NCBI GenBank assembly: GCA_964619055.1
Contig: CAZUDB010000024.1
Span: 1-49,025, forward strand
Direction of reading: 5' to 3'
Length of the DNA stretch: 49,025 nt
From: CAYVUM01 sp964619055
Lineage (GTDB): Bacteria; Pseudomonadota; Alphaproteobacteria; Rhodospirillales; Defluviicoccaceae
The translations under genes were made by a program, and so were the position numbers. Of this stretch, positions 24,063 to 32,157 are shown in pieces; positions within the stretch are counted from its first letter, which is position 1; the number at the start of each line of letters is the position of its first letter. A model generated the notes under the pieces. It did not search any database. It was not told the origin of the DNA and was given only the letters and a program-made list of their open reading frames with translations.

Positions 24063-24563
24063 GGCTGAACCACGTCGGTGATGGCTTGAGTCTGCACCAC
24101 CGGATGTGAGCGACCGAGGGTCCGGCTCAACAGGACCACGGGGAGAATGCTTGTGGCGACGATAAGCAGGGCGCCAAGTGCGTTCTCTTCCAGTAATCCG
24201 GAGAACGCATATTGGTGAACGCGCGCGGCGAGCGTTTCGACGTTGAACGGCCGGAGCAGGATTGTGATCGGGAGGTCCTTCATGGTGTCGACAAAGACGA
24301 GGATTGCGGCCGTCAGAACGCTGCCGCGGATCAGCGGCAAGTGGACATCGCGCAGCGCAGCCCCGGGACTGCGACTAAGGGAGCGTGCGGCCCCATCCAT
24401 GTTAGCCGTGACCAAGTTATTCAATCGCCCGAGATCAGTGGTGACCACAATGTCGGCCAAACTATCACTACCCTCCGCCTTGAGGCGCGCCACGGTGCTT
24501 TCACCCATTTGAGGTGAGGCATACAGCAAGGGCGAAGCGCCTTAGCGATAGGCCTTGGGACAT
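24059..24563 (-). pseudogene. Deletion relic: fbpA 5' fragments fused to the 3' end of fbpB
   Basis: An ATG at 24563, preceded by GAGGAG, opens a signal-peptide-like MSQGLSLRRFALAVCLTS that stops at 24501. In another frame an overlapping open stretch from about 24529 reads VARLKAEGSDSLADIVVTTD then LGRL, which matches the early part of FbpA/FutA ferric-binding proteins. After about residue 43 (near 24400) it switches, in frame, to the last about 110 residues of an FbpB permease: AARSLSRSPGAALRDVHLPL, VFVDTMKDLPITILLRPFNV and two final membrane spans. A large internal deletion must have removed most of fbpA and fbpB, and a second lesion shifted the frame after the signal peptide. It ends overlapping the fbpC start. 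Confidence 0.82.
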
Positions 24564-24643
24564 TGCTCCTGCTCCTCATATTCCAGGTTTCGAATAGCCA
24601 GCTTTTTTCTACGGCTAATGCCCCACCGTACGCCCGCATTTTT

Positions 24644-24662
24644 GAAAATGCAAATCATTCTC
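24644..24662 (-). promoter_or_regulatory. Fur-box-like operator upstream of the fbp relic
   Basis: Plus-strand GAAAATGCAAATCATTCTC matches 15 of 19 positions of the classical Fur box GATAATGATAATCATTATC by hand count. It lies about 80 bases before the relic fbpA start, the expected position for iron repression of an fbpABC operon. It is also about 130 bases upstream of fliX on the other strand. Confidence 0.6.
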
Positions 24663-24794
24663 ATAACGCAGCGCACGAGCCCTATGTACTGGCATTCATA
24701 CCACTTTAACCATAGAGAGGGACACTCAGGCGAACCATATGACCCGAACAGGGGTCTTTCCAACAGAAGACTCCAAAACACGGAGGGTAGGTTG

Positions 24795-25250
24795 GTGAAA
24801 ATCGGCAAGCCTGGAGTGACGGCGACCGGTGGGCGGTGCGCGCGGGGTCGTGGCTCTGGCGCAAAGGATGAGAACGCCGGCTTCGCCAGCGTGTTGTCGG
24901 GCTCCGGGTTGGCGAGCATTGCGGCGGACAGCGCCGTGGCCGAAACTGCGCCGGCGGCTTCCCTCCTGGCAGTCCAGACGCTGGATGCCGTTGGATCGGC
25001 CACCGATGGCGGGTCCCGCGATCGCGCCATCGAGCAGGCTCACCGCCTGTTGGATACGCTCGAACGGTTGCGGCTCGAGATCCTTTCTGGCTCGGTGCCG
25101 CCGAGCCGGTTACGAGAGATTGCCGCGATGGCACGTCGCGGCAGCCGGGACGGGATTGATCCCGACCTAGCGGGTGTGTTGTCGGCGATCGAGTTGCGGG
25201 CTGAGGTGGAGTTGGCCAAGTGGACGCGCGCACGGACTCCGCTTGGGTGA
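24795..25250 (+). CDS. fliX: Flagellar assembly regulator FliX
   Basis: A 151-residue FliX, the alphaproteobacterial trans-acting factor that couples completion of the early basal body to activity of the RpoN activator FlbD and so to class III/IV flagellar genes. The conserved C-terminal half reads AHRLLDTLERLRLEILSGSV, then LREIAAMARRG, DPDLAGVLSAIELRAEVELA. The N-terminus (VKIGKPGVTATG) also fits the family. I chose GTG at 24795 because GGAGGG ends seven bases before it; the frame is open further upstream but that part is AT-rich and non-coding in character. It is divergent from the fbp relic and followed 160 bases later by dksA. In related genomes fliX is divergent from flgI directly; here the iron-transport remnant and flgE-like gene lie between. 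Confidence 0.88.
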   Translation: MKIGKPGVTATGGRCARGRGSGAKDENAGFASVLSGSGLASIAADSAVAETAPAASLLAVQTLDAVGSATDGGSRDRAIEQAHRLLDTLERLRLEILSGSVPPSRLREIAAMARRGSRDGIDPDLAGVLSAIELRAEVELAKWTRARTPLG

Positions 25251-25321
25251 TCGCGTTCTTCATCCTAAATTTTTTTATATTTTTCAGAAAGTTACGGCGG
25301 CATCCTCATAGGAGAAAGCGG

Positions 25322-25350
25322 TTGCAGTGGGCGGACGTGAATTTTATAGT
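25322..25350 (+). promoter_or_regulatory. Sigma-70-type promoter for dksA
   Basis: TTGCAG (25322-25327), a 17-base spacer and TATAGT (25345-25350). Spacing is optimal and each hexamer has few mismatches to TTGACA/TATAAT. The predicted transcription start near 25357 falls inside the dyad at 25353-25382. Confidence 0.6.
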
Positions 25351-25352
25351 GT

Positions 25353-25382
25353 CCCCGCTGTGGATAACGCACCACAGCGGGG
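25353..25382. repeat. 11-bp perfect dyad at the predicted dksA transcription start
   Basis: CCCCGCTGTGG (25353-25363), eight bases, CCACAGCGGGG (25372-25382). No T-run follows, so it is not a simple terminator for fliX. Its overlap with the predicted +1 suggests an operator, or a 5' hairpin in the dksA leader. Confidence 0.6.
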
Positions 25383-25410
25383 CGTCGCGCAACAAAGGGC
25401 TGACATAATA

Positions 25411-25863
25411 ATGAGCGTCACAACAGACGCGGACATGGCCACCGCACCGTTGGTGGTCGTGCCACCCGGGTATCGTCCTCGGGACGATGAGGATTTCATG
25501 AATCCGGTGATGCGAGAGTACTTCCGGGCCAAGCTGCTACGGTGGCGCGGTGAGCTATTGACGGAGTCGACGCAGACGTTGGACTCGCTGCGCCAAGGCA
25601 GCGATGCCGAGGCGGACGTGGCGGATCGCGCCGTCTCTGAAGCGGCCCGAGCGCTGGAGCTAAGAACCAGGGACCGAGCTCGAAAGCTGATTTCCAAAAT
25701 CGACGAAGCCCTGGAGCGGATTGAGGACGGTTCCTACGGGTATTGCATGGAAACGCAAGAGCCCATTGGGATCTCCCGGCTAGAGGCGCGGCCCGTTGCC
25801 ACGCTGAGCTTGGAAGCGCAAGAACGGCATGAGCGCATGGAGCGAATGCACCGCGACGACTAA
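25411..25863 (+). CDS. dksA: RNA polymerase-binding transcription factor DksA
   Basis: A 150-residue DksA, which enters the RNA polymerase secondary channel and, with ppGpp, tunes rRNA, amino-acid and often flagellar promoters. PPGYRPRDDEDFMNPVMREY and the coiled coil with its DxxDxA-type tip (SDAEADVADRAVSEAARALE) are clear, then IDEALERIEDGSYGYC and ISRLEARPVATLSLEAQERH. Of the four zinc-finger cysteines of the E. coli protein only the first (GYC) remains, the normal alphaproteobacterial condition. ATG at 25411 is the first codon giving the family N-terminus; the ribosome-binding site (AAAGGG) is weak. It has its own promoter and a dyad upstream. Confidence 0.92.
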   Translation: MSVTTDADMATAPLVVVPPGYRPRDDEDFMNPVMREYFRAKLLRWRGELLTESTQTLDSLRQGSDAEADVADRAVSEAARALELRTRDRARKLISKIDEALERIEDGSYGYCMETQEPIGISRLEARPVATLSLEAQERHERMERMHRDD

Positions 25864-25915
25864 GGACGTGTTCAGACAAGCGAGCTGCGTGGGCTCGACA
25901 GCCGCCAGGCGCCCC

Positions 25916-28900
25916 CTACTCAGCAGCAGCTTTAGGTCCAGGCAGCGCCGATGTTCCCGATGATGGTGATACGTTATCCGCGCCAGTAACGACGGCATCG
26001 CCGCCGTGTGACCGGCGCTCGATGCGCCGTTGCCACCACGCTTTTACATTGGCTCGAAGCATTAGCGCCGACGGCGTGACGATCAGCGTTAGCAGGGTGG
26101 CGAAGGCGAGGCCAAACACGATCGAGGTGGCGAGTTGGGTCCACCATTGCGTCGCCGGGGCGCCGATAGTGACGTGCCGAGATAGGAAGTCGATGTTCAC
26201 CGCAAAGACCATGGGCAGCAGACCCAGAATCGTCGTGATCGTGGTCAGCATCACCGGCCTTAGGCGTTGAGCACCAGTGCGGAGGATGGCTTCCATCGGG
26301 TCCTTGCAAGTTTTTTTCAAGCGGTCGAAGGTGTCGATCAGCACGATGTTGTTGTTGACGACGATTCCGGCTAACGCGATCACCCCAATGCCGCCCATGA
26401 CAATACCGAACGGTTGACCGGTGATAAGGAGGCCAATAAACACGCCGATTGTTGAGAAAATTACCGCACCCAGGATTAGTCCGGCCGAATAGAAGCTGTT
26501 GAATTGAGTGACAAGGATGATGGCCATTAGGAAGATGGCCAACCCAAAAGCCTTCGACAGAAAGGCCTCCGCTTCCTTCTGCTCCTTATCCTCACCCTTG
26601 AATTGGTAGTCGACGCGAGGGTCCAAATCGGCGTCCGCGAGCCAAGCGGTCAAAGCCTTGACTTTGTCGTCAGCCAGAACGCCCTCGGCCAAGTCGGCCT
26701 TGACCGTCATGACGCGGCGGCTGTCCGTTCGATTAACGGTGCCGACGCGGGGCTGGGGCACCACCGTGACGAAGTTGCCGACTGGCACAGGCCCGAAATC
26801 TGTGTTGATGCGGATGCGATCCAACTGATCGATCGTGCGCCACGCTTCGGGATAGCGGACTCGGATGTCGACCTCTTCGTCGGTGTCGTTGGGTCGATAC
26901 TCTCCCGCCTTCATGCCGTTCGTGACCATCTGCACCGAGTTGCCGAGCAGGGCGACACTGACGCCGAACTTGGACGCCTGTGACCGGTCGATCCGTACCT
27001 CCCAGTCGATGCCCGGCAAGGGCCGGCTATCCTCAATGTTGATCAGGCCGCCGACGGCCTCGAAGCCCTCCAGCACGCGCTCGACGGCCGGTTCCAACAG
27101 TCGTGGGAAGCGGGAGGACAGCTCCACCTGAACGGGCTTACCGACGGGCGGGCCCGCTTCCTGCTCGCGCGGATCAACATAGATTCCGGCAATTGCCTCC
27201 GTTCGCGCATCGATATCGGCGAGGATTTCACTCGCCGGTCGCCGGTCCTCCCAATGGCTGAACTCAAGGGTGATGGTGCCGATGATGTCGTCGGCCTCCT
27301 CGCCCTGCTCGTCGGTACCGGTCCGCGTGTAGACCGCGTCGAACTCGTGCCGTTCTTCATTCATGGCGAGAATGCGCGTTTCAACGTCCAGCAGCAGGGC
27401 GTCCTTTTCCCAGATCGAAAGATTGCCGCGGGCCCGGACTTGGAGTTTGGCGAAGTCCGGTTCCACATCGGGGAAGAACTCGACGCCACGCCCGAAGGTC
27501 GCATAGGAGACTTGAACCGCGATGAGGAGAGCAACGGTTCCTAGGAGGATTTTGCCCGGATGCTTGAGCGCCGCTCGCAGCACGGTCAGATAGCGTGCAG
27601 TGACGCCGCGGGCATGGCTCAAGTCCGCCCCATCGCCCCCGGCGAGGCTCTTCATCGTTTCGGGGTCGGCGGCGCCGGGCTTGCCTATAAAAGCGCCCAG
27701 TGTCGGCACGAAGATCAGCGCCATCAGCAGCGACGCGCTCAACGTGGCGAGCAGGGTGATCGGCAGGTACTTCATGAACTCGCCGACGACGCCCGGCCAG
27801 AACAGTAACGGGAGGAACGCGGCAAGCGTCGTCGCGGTAGAGGCGATAATCGGCCAAGCCATGCGCTTGGCGGCGAGCGCGTAGGCCCGCTTGCGCGGCT
27901 CGCCTTCCACCATCTTACGGTCCGCGAGCTCTGTCACAACGATTGCGCCATCCACGAGCATGCCGACGGCAAGAATCAGAGAGAACAGAACGACGATGTT
28001 GATGGTCAGACCGAGGGTGGAGAGCACGAGGATGGCGGTCAGGAATGAACCTGGAATCGCCACACCGACAAGGCCGGCGGAACGGACCCCGAGGGCGGCG
28101 ACGACCACGATCATCACCAACAGGACCGCAAACACGACGCTGTTCTGAAGGTCGTTCAACATCAACCGGATTTCGTCCGACTTGTCTTGGATAAACGCCA
28201 CTCTGACGGACGATCTCAGGCTTTCGGGCCATCCGGCCATTTCCGCATCGACGGCGGCGCGGACCTGCTCGACTGTATCGATCAGGTTTTCACCGGAGCG
28301 CTTGACCACCTCCAGCGCCAAGGCCGGGCGGCCGTTGACGCGCGCAAATCCCTCCGGATCCTTGAAGGCCCGACGCACCTCCGCGATGTCCAGAAGCTGA
28401 AGAACCGCATCGTTCTCGGTCTTGACGGGAAGATTGGCGATGTCGCGCGTTTCTTCGAACAGGCCCGGTACCTTGACTGAAAAGCGTCCCTGGCCGGTGT
28501 CCTGCGCGCCGGCGGCGATCAGGAGATTGGATTGCCGGACCACGTCGAAGGCATCGTCGGGGGAAAGGCCATAGCTTTCGGTGGCGATTGGGTCGATTAG
28601 AACTTCGACCAACTCTTCGCGGTCGCCGGCGATGTCGACCTTCAGGATGCTCGGGATCGACTCGATCCGGTCCTCAAGGTCGCGAGCGAGCCGAAGCAGT
28701 GCGCGTTCGGGCACGTCGCCGCCAAGCGTGACGACAACGACGGGGAATAGACTGAAATTGACCTCTTCGACATTGGGCTCATCGGCATCCTCGGGGAGTT
28801 CCGGTTTGGCGATGTCGACCTCGTCGCGGACGTCCTGAAGCGCCTTATCGGCGTCAAATCCGGCCTCGAACTCGAGTAGGACGTAGGCGCCGCCTTCATA

Positions 28901-29152
28901 ACCTTTGGCGCGCATTTCCTTGACGCCCTCGATAGCTCGGAGCTGGTTTTCCATGGGCCGAATCATCAGCCGCTCGGCATCTTCGGGCGAAATGCCTTCC
29001 AGACTCATGGACACATAGATGAGCGGGATGTTGATGTCCGGTTCGGACTCTTTCGGAATTGAGACGAACGCCACCGACCCTGCGAGCAAGATCAGAGCGA
29101 GCGCGGATAGGACCGTTCGGGCGCGGTTGAGCGCGAGGTCGATCAACGACAT
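25916..29152 (-). CDS. RND-family efflux transporter, inner-membrane permease
   Basis: The 1078-residue pump has the full RND layout: N-terminal membrane helix (TVLSALALILLAGSVAFVSI), two large periplasmic loops, and twelve predicted helices in two halves. The TM4 charge motif reads AVGMLVDGAIVVTELADRK, with one Asp where AcrB has an Asp pair, a pattern shared with many alphaproteobacterial RND pumps that are not AcrB orthologues. It would use the proton gradient to export drugs, lipophilic compounds or metabolites; the substrate is unknown. ATG at 29152 shares a base with the stop of the membrane-fusion gene (TGATG), so the two are coupled. Last gene of padR-MFP-RND. An outer-membrane TolC partner is not encoded here. 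Confidence 0.93.
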   Translation of the reverse strand: MSLIDLALNRARTVLSALALILLAGSVAFVSIPKESEPDINIPLIYVSMSLEGISPEDAERLMIRPMENQLRAIEGVKEMRAKGYEGGAYVLLEFEAGFDADKALQDVRDEVDIAKPELPEDADEPNVEEVNFSLFPVVVVTLGGDVPERALLRLARDLEDRIESIPSILKVDIAGDREELVEVLIDPIATESYGLSPDDAFDVVRQSNLLIAAGAQDTGQGRFSVKVPGLFEETRDIANLPVKTENDAVLQLLDIAEVRRAFKDPEGFARVNGRPALALEVVKRSGENLIDTVEQVRAAVDAEMAGWPESLRSSVRVAFIQDKSDEIRLMLNDLQNSVVFAVLLVMIVVVAALGVRSAGLVGVAIPGSFLTAILVLSTLGLTINIVVLFSLILAVGMLVDGAIVVTELADRKMVEGEPRKRAYALAAKRMAWPIIASTATTLAAFLPLLFWPGVVGEFMKYLPITLLATLSASLLMALIFVPTLGAFIGKPGAADPETMKSLAGGDGADLSHARGVTARYLTVLRAALKHPGKILLGTVALLIAVQVSYATFGRGVEFFPDVEPDFAKLQVRARGNLSIWEKDALLLDVETRILAMNEERHEFDAVYTRTGTDEQGEEADDIIGTITLEFSHWEDRRPASEILADIDARTEAIAGIYVDPREQEAGPPVGKPVQVELSSRFPRLLEPAVERVLEGFEAVGGLINIEDSRPLPGIDWEVRIDRSQASKFGVSVALLGNSVQMVTNGMKAGEYRPNDTDEEVDIRVRYPEAWRTIDQLDRIRINTDFGPVPVGNFVTVVPQPRVGTVNRTDSRRVMTVKADLAEGVLADDKVKALTAWLADADLDPRVDYQFKGEDKEQKEAEAFLSKAFGLAIFLMAIILVTQFNSFYSAGLILGAVIFSTIGVFIGLLITGQPFGIVMGGIGVIALAGIVVNNNIVLIDTFDRLKKTCKDPMEAILRTGAQRLRPVMLTTITTILGLLPMVFAVNIDFLSRHVTIGAPATQWWTQLATSIVFGLAFATLLTLIVTPSALMLRANVKAWWQRRIERRSHGGDAVVTGADNVSPSSGTSALPGPKAAAE

Positions 29153-30330
29153 CAGGACGGCGCTCCGCCGACAGCCGTCGCCGGCGTTGGGCCCGAACTC
29201 GATGCCGTAGCGGCATCTCCACCAGTTTCCGGAACAGCACGGACACGCTGGCCCGTGAGTACGAACTCCTGACCCACGGTGATCAGTCGAACTGCTTCGG
29301 GCAGACCGGCGACCCAAAGGCCGTCTTTGGTGTCGTCAATGATCTGAACCGGGAAAAACGCCACCCTGTCGTCGTCATCCACTGCCTTAACGCCCAGTCG
29401 CCCGGCATCGTCGAGTGTCAGCACCGCCGGCGTGACCAGGTGCGCCGGCACCGTGCCGAGACGCAAATGCACCTCGGCGGTCAGACCTTCGGAAATGGTG
29501 TTTTCGGGATTTGGAACCTCGACCTCGACACGAAAGGTTCGGGTGGTCTCCCGCGCGGTCCGTGCGACGTAGCGGACCACGCCCGAAACCTCCTGGCCCG
29601 TAGCCAGACGCACATCCGCGGGTGTGCCCACACTCACGTAGGGAATGTCGTGCTCGGTCACTTCTGAGGCTATAATCAGTGGGTCCAAATCAACAATTTC
29701 AGCAATTGTAGTATTGCCGTCTGCACCACCACTCGTCAACACGTCACCGATCTCTACCGGTAGATCGTCGATGATGCCCGAGAACGGTGATCGCACTTGT
29801 GTCCGCGTAACATCGAGGCGGATTGCTGCAAGGGCCGCCTCTGCCGCGGCCAACAATGCGGCATCCTCTGCGATTGTCACACGCGCCCGGAATCCGTCCT
29901 GTCGGAGCTTTCTCGACGCTTCGTACGCAACCCGGCGATGCTCGACGGCGGTTTCCGCCTGGCGAAGCTGCTGCTGCCGGTCATCCATGGCGATCCGGAT
30001 CAGGACATCGCCCTCGCTGACGGGTTGTCCCTTTTCAACCAACAGTTCAACGATTTGGCCGTCTGTTTCGGCGTGAACGGCCACGCGGCGATCCGCCTCG
30101 GTGCGGCCGAATCGCGACAGAATGCGGGCATGGGGTTCAACCGCCAGTGTCCGGACTTGAACGGCCGGTGTAGCGTCGTCGGCACCATCGTCGACCTCTA
30201 CCGCTTCGGCGGGGGTGTTCGGCTCCGTCGGTCCCGGGGCGGTTTCGGTCCACTCCGAGATGACGCCCGAGCCGATCCACACCACAACGACAGTGGCAAT
30301 GATAGCGGCAATGACATATGAGCGCTTCAT
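29152..30330 (-). CDS. RND efflux periplasmic adaptor (membrane fusion protein)
   Basis: A 392-residue HlyD/AcrA-type adaptor that joins the RND pump to an outer-membrane channel. An N-terminal membrane anchor (YVIAAIIATVVVVWIGSGV) is followed by the lipoyl half-motif VHAETDGQIVELLVEKGQPV, a helical hairpin rich in Ala/Arg/Gln (about 115-165), the second lipoyl half around VRSPFSGIIDDLPVEIGDVL, and a beta-barrel/membrane-proximal region to the end. I place the start at ATG 30330 with AGGA ten bases upstream; a GTG at 30336 is too close to that site. It lies 31 bases after padR and overlaps the RND gene by one base. Confidence 0.92.
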   Translation of the reverse strand: MKRSYVIAAIIATVVVVWIGSGVISEWTETAPGPTEPNTPAEAVEVDDGADDATPAVQVRTLAVEPHARILSRFGRTEADRRVAVHAETDGQIVELLVEKGQPVSEGDVLIRIAMDDRQQQLRQAETAVEHRRVAYEASRKLRQDGFRARVTIAEDAALLAAAEAALAAIRLDVTRTQVRSPFSGIIDDLPVEIGDVLTSGGADGNTTIAEIVDLDPLIIASEVTEHDIPYVSVGTPADVRLATGQEVSGVVRYVARTARETTRTFRVEVEVPNPENTISEGLTAEVHLRLGTVPAHLVTPAVLTLDDAGRLGVKAVDDDDRVAFFPVQIIDDTKDGLWVAGLPEAVRLITVGQEFVLTGQRVRAVPETGGDAATASSSGPTPATAVGGAPS

Positions 30331-30361
30331 CGACACGTTTTCCTAGCGCTAACAGTCGTCG

Positions 30362-30985
30362 CTATTTGGCTACGTCAGCACGGAGCGCGAAGCCCGCGCC
30401 GTCGCCCGATCGCGTCATCGAAGTGGGTTTGGCGGCGGTTGGATCGATCATCGCGCCCCTGTGACGCTCCATGTATGCAACCACGGCTTGGTAAACTGCG
30501 TGGCCAAGGCCGTGCACGAACAACCGTGCTTCACGCTGCGCGGCCGCGCTCTCACCCTCTGGTTCCGCACAGCTGTGGCAGCCTATTTCGGCGTCCATGC
30601 GGGCCAAATGGTCCCGATGCAGCTCCAAGTAACGATCGTAAACGGCACGCCGGTGGGTCGGCTCCAAAAGATCCGAAAAAAACAACATGAACAGAGTTTC
30701 GGAGCGAAATGTGTCGGGGGCTGGCGGCTTGTGGATGGCCCGACGAAACATCTGCCGGCCTGCATCCGTTATGGCATAGATCTTCTTGTCGGGGCGACCG
30801 CTTTGGCTTTGTATCTTACAGGTCACTAGGCCGTCACTAAGGAGCGCATTTAGAGCCGGATAAATCGATCCGAAGCCGGCAGCGTGGAAATGAGCAAAAG
30901 GCCCGTCCTCAAAGTGTTTCTTGATCTCATAGCCACTTGCGTCACCGAGCATGAGCACACCGAGGCACAGCGTTTTGACATCCAT
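30362..30985 (-). CDS. PadR-family transcriptional regulator
   Basis: A 207-residue regulator. Residues 1-85 form the PadR winged helix (LCLGVLMLGDASGYEIKKHF, then FGSIYPALNALLSDGLV and YAITDAGRQMFRRAI), followed by a C-terminal helical dimerisation domain of the AphA/YqjI type (about 95-180) and an unstructured tail. PadR repressors typically sense a small molecule and control the neighbouring efflux genes. It is the first gene of padR-MFP-RND, 31 bases ahead of the adaptor, so autoregulation of the whole operon is likely. ATG at 30985 follows AGGAT at seven bases. A dyad about 75 bases upstream (31061-31078) is a candidate operator. Confidence 0.9.
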   Translation of the reverse strand: MDVKTLCLGVLMLGDASGYEIKKHFEDGPFAHFHAAGFGSIYPALNALLSDGLVTCKIQSQSGRPDKKIYAITDAGRQMFRRAIHKPPAPDTFRSETLFMLFFSDLLEPTHRRAVYDRYLELHRDHLARMDAEIGCHSCAEPEGESAAAQREARLFVHGLGHAVYQAVVAYMERHRGAMIDPTAAKPTSMTRSGDGAGFALRADVAK

Positions 30986-31060
30986 TGTTATATCCTAAGC
31001 GGCTCCATTCTAGACTCAGCACAGCCTGTGGGATCAGCGTATTCCATGGCGATATGTATT

Positions 31061-31078
31061 GGCGTGATATATAGCGCC
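31061..31078. promoter_or_regulatory. Imperfect palindrome, candidate PadR operator
   Basis: GGCGTGATATATAGCGCC reads as GGCG-tg-ATATAT-ag-CGCC: 14 of 18 positions are symmetric. A related half (GGCGATAT) lies just upstream at 31049-31056. The site is between divergent padR and the aquaporin gene, in the only AT-rich part of that 270-base region. Confidence 0.35.
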
Positions 31079-31255
31079 GATAATGGGTTGTCAAGCTCCG
31101 TCAGCTTCGGCAAAACTTTCGACCGAGCACGGCCATCGGTTATCGCCTCACGCAGGGCTGGCTACCGATAGAATCAACTGGCCGGATCAAGGAAAATGTC
31201 TGGTCATCTTTAGCTTTGGCCAGACCAATCTTGAAAAAGGGAAACGAACGGATCG

Positions 31256-32014
31256 ATGCGGACCGTGGACCTGCCCCGCCGCCTTGTGGCCGAGGCCATT
31301 GGCACCGCCTTGTTGCTGGCCACGGTTGTCGGTTCGGGAATCATGGCTGAGCGACTGGCCGACGGCAATATGGCGATCGCGCTGCTTGGCAACACCGTTG
31401 CGACGGGCGCCATTTTGGTCGTGTTGATCCTCATCTTCGGCCCGCTGTCCGGCGCGCATTTTAATCCAGCCGTGACCTTCAGTTTTGTCCTGCGTGGAGA
31501 AATTTCGGCACGCGTCGCCGCCCTTTACGGGGTTGTTCAGATCGTCGCAGCGGTCGCCGGGACCGTGATTGCGCACCTGATGTTTGGTGAGCCGGCGTTA
31601 ATGTTGGGAACCAAGGAGCGAACCGGAGTTGGTCCATGGCTCGGTGAAGCAGTGGCGACTTTCGGGCTTGTCGCCACGATCCTTGGTTGCTTGCGCAGCC
31701 GGCCGGATGCCGTGCCCTTCGCCGTAGGACTGTTCATCACAGCAGGATACTGGTTCACCTCGTCCACTTCGTTCGCCAACCCGGCCGTCACGATCGCCCG
31801 CGGCTTCACGGATACGTTTTCCGGCATCACACCGGCCCATGTGCCGGCATTCATTGTCGCCCAGCTGGCTGGCGCCGCGGTTGCTACGGCGTTGTTTGCA
31901 TGGTTGAACCATTCTAGCGCGACAGATGAAGACCGCGCCGGTGAGGCGCGGGTAGCCGGTGACCGGACCGAAGGGTTGGAGCCGAACGGCAACAGCGACA
32001 ACGCAGCGGCCTGA
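31256..32014 (+). CDS. MIP/aquaporin family channel (AqpS-like)
   Basis: A 252-residue six-helix channel with two NPA boxes, HFNPAVT in the first half and FANPAVTIAR in the second. In classical aquaporins and GlpF the second box is NPAR, where Arg lines the selectivity filter; here Val follows directly and Arg comes four residues later. That pattern is typical of the bacterial AqpS-like group, some members of which sit in arsenic operons and conduct arsenite or methylated arsenicals. No ars gene is in this window, so substrate is open (small neutral solutes). The last about 35 residues are a charged cytoplasmic tail. ATG at 31256; the ribosome-binding site is weak. It is divergent from padR. 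Confidence 0.9.
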   Translation: MRTVDLPRRLVAEAIGTALLLATVVGSGIMAERLADGNMAIALLGNTVATGAILVVLILIFGPLSGAHFNPAVTFSFVLRGEISARVAALYGVVQIVAAVAGTVIAHLMFGEPALMLGTKERTGVGPWLGEAVATFGLVATILGCLRSRPDAVPFAVGLFITAGYWFTSSTSFANPAVTIARGFTDTFSGITPAHVPAFIVAQLAGAAVATALFAWLNHSSATDEDRAGEARVAGDRTEGLEPNGNSDNAAA

Positions 32015-32157
32015 CGTTTTCGACGCCGTCGCGTAGCCGACTGGTGCTTGACACCCTGGTGTGCCATGGGCACGGTCCGAGCAATTGAGGCTTTAGCCGA
32101 TGCGGGCGGTTCCACCGTTCGCATCCTCCCGGTGCGGCCTGTTATTCCCGAGGGACC

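Noticed and set aside
24555..24794. N-terminal extension of fliX in an open frame
   Set aside because: The segment is AT-rich, contains the Fur-box-like site, and the GTG at 24795 has a correctly spaced GGAGGG and gives the family N-terminus.
31076..31083. GCCGATAA, which equals the sigma-28 flagellar -10 box
   Set aside because: No TAAA-type -35 lies 15 bases upstream and the next gene is an aquaporin, not a flagellar or chemotaxis gene.
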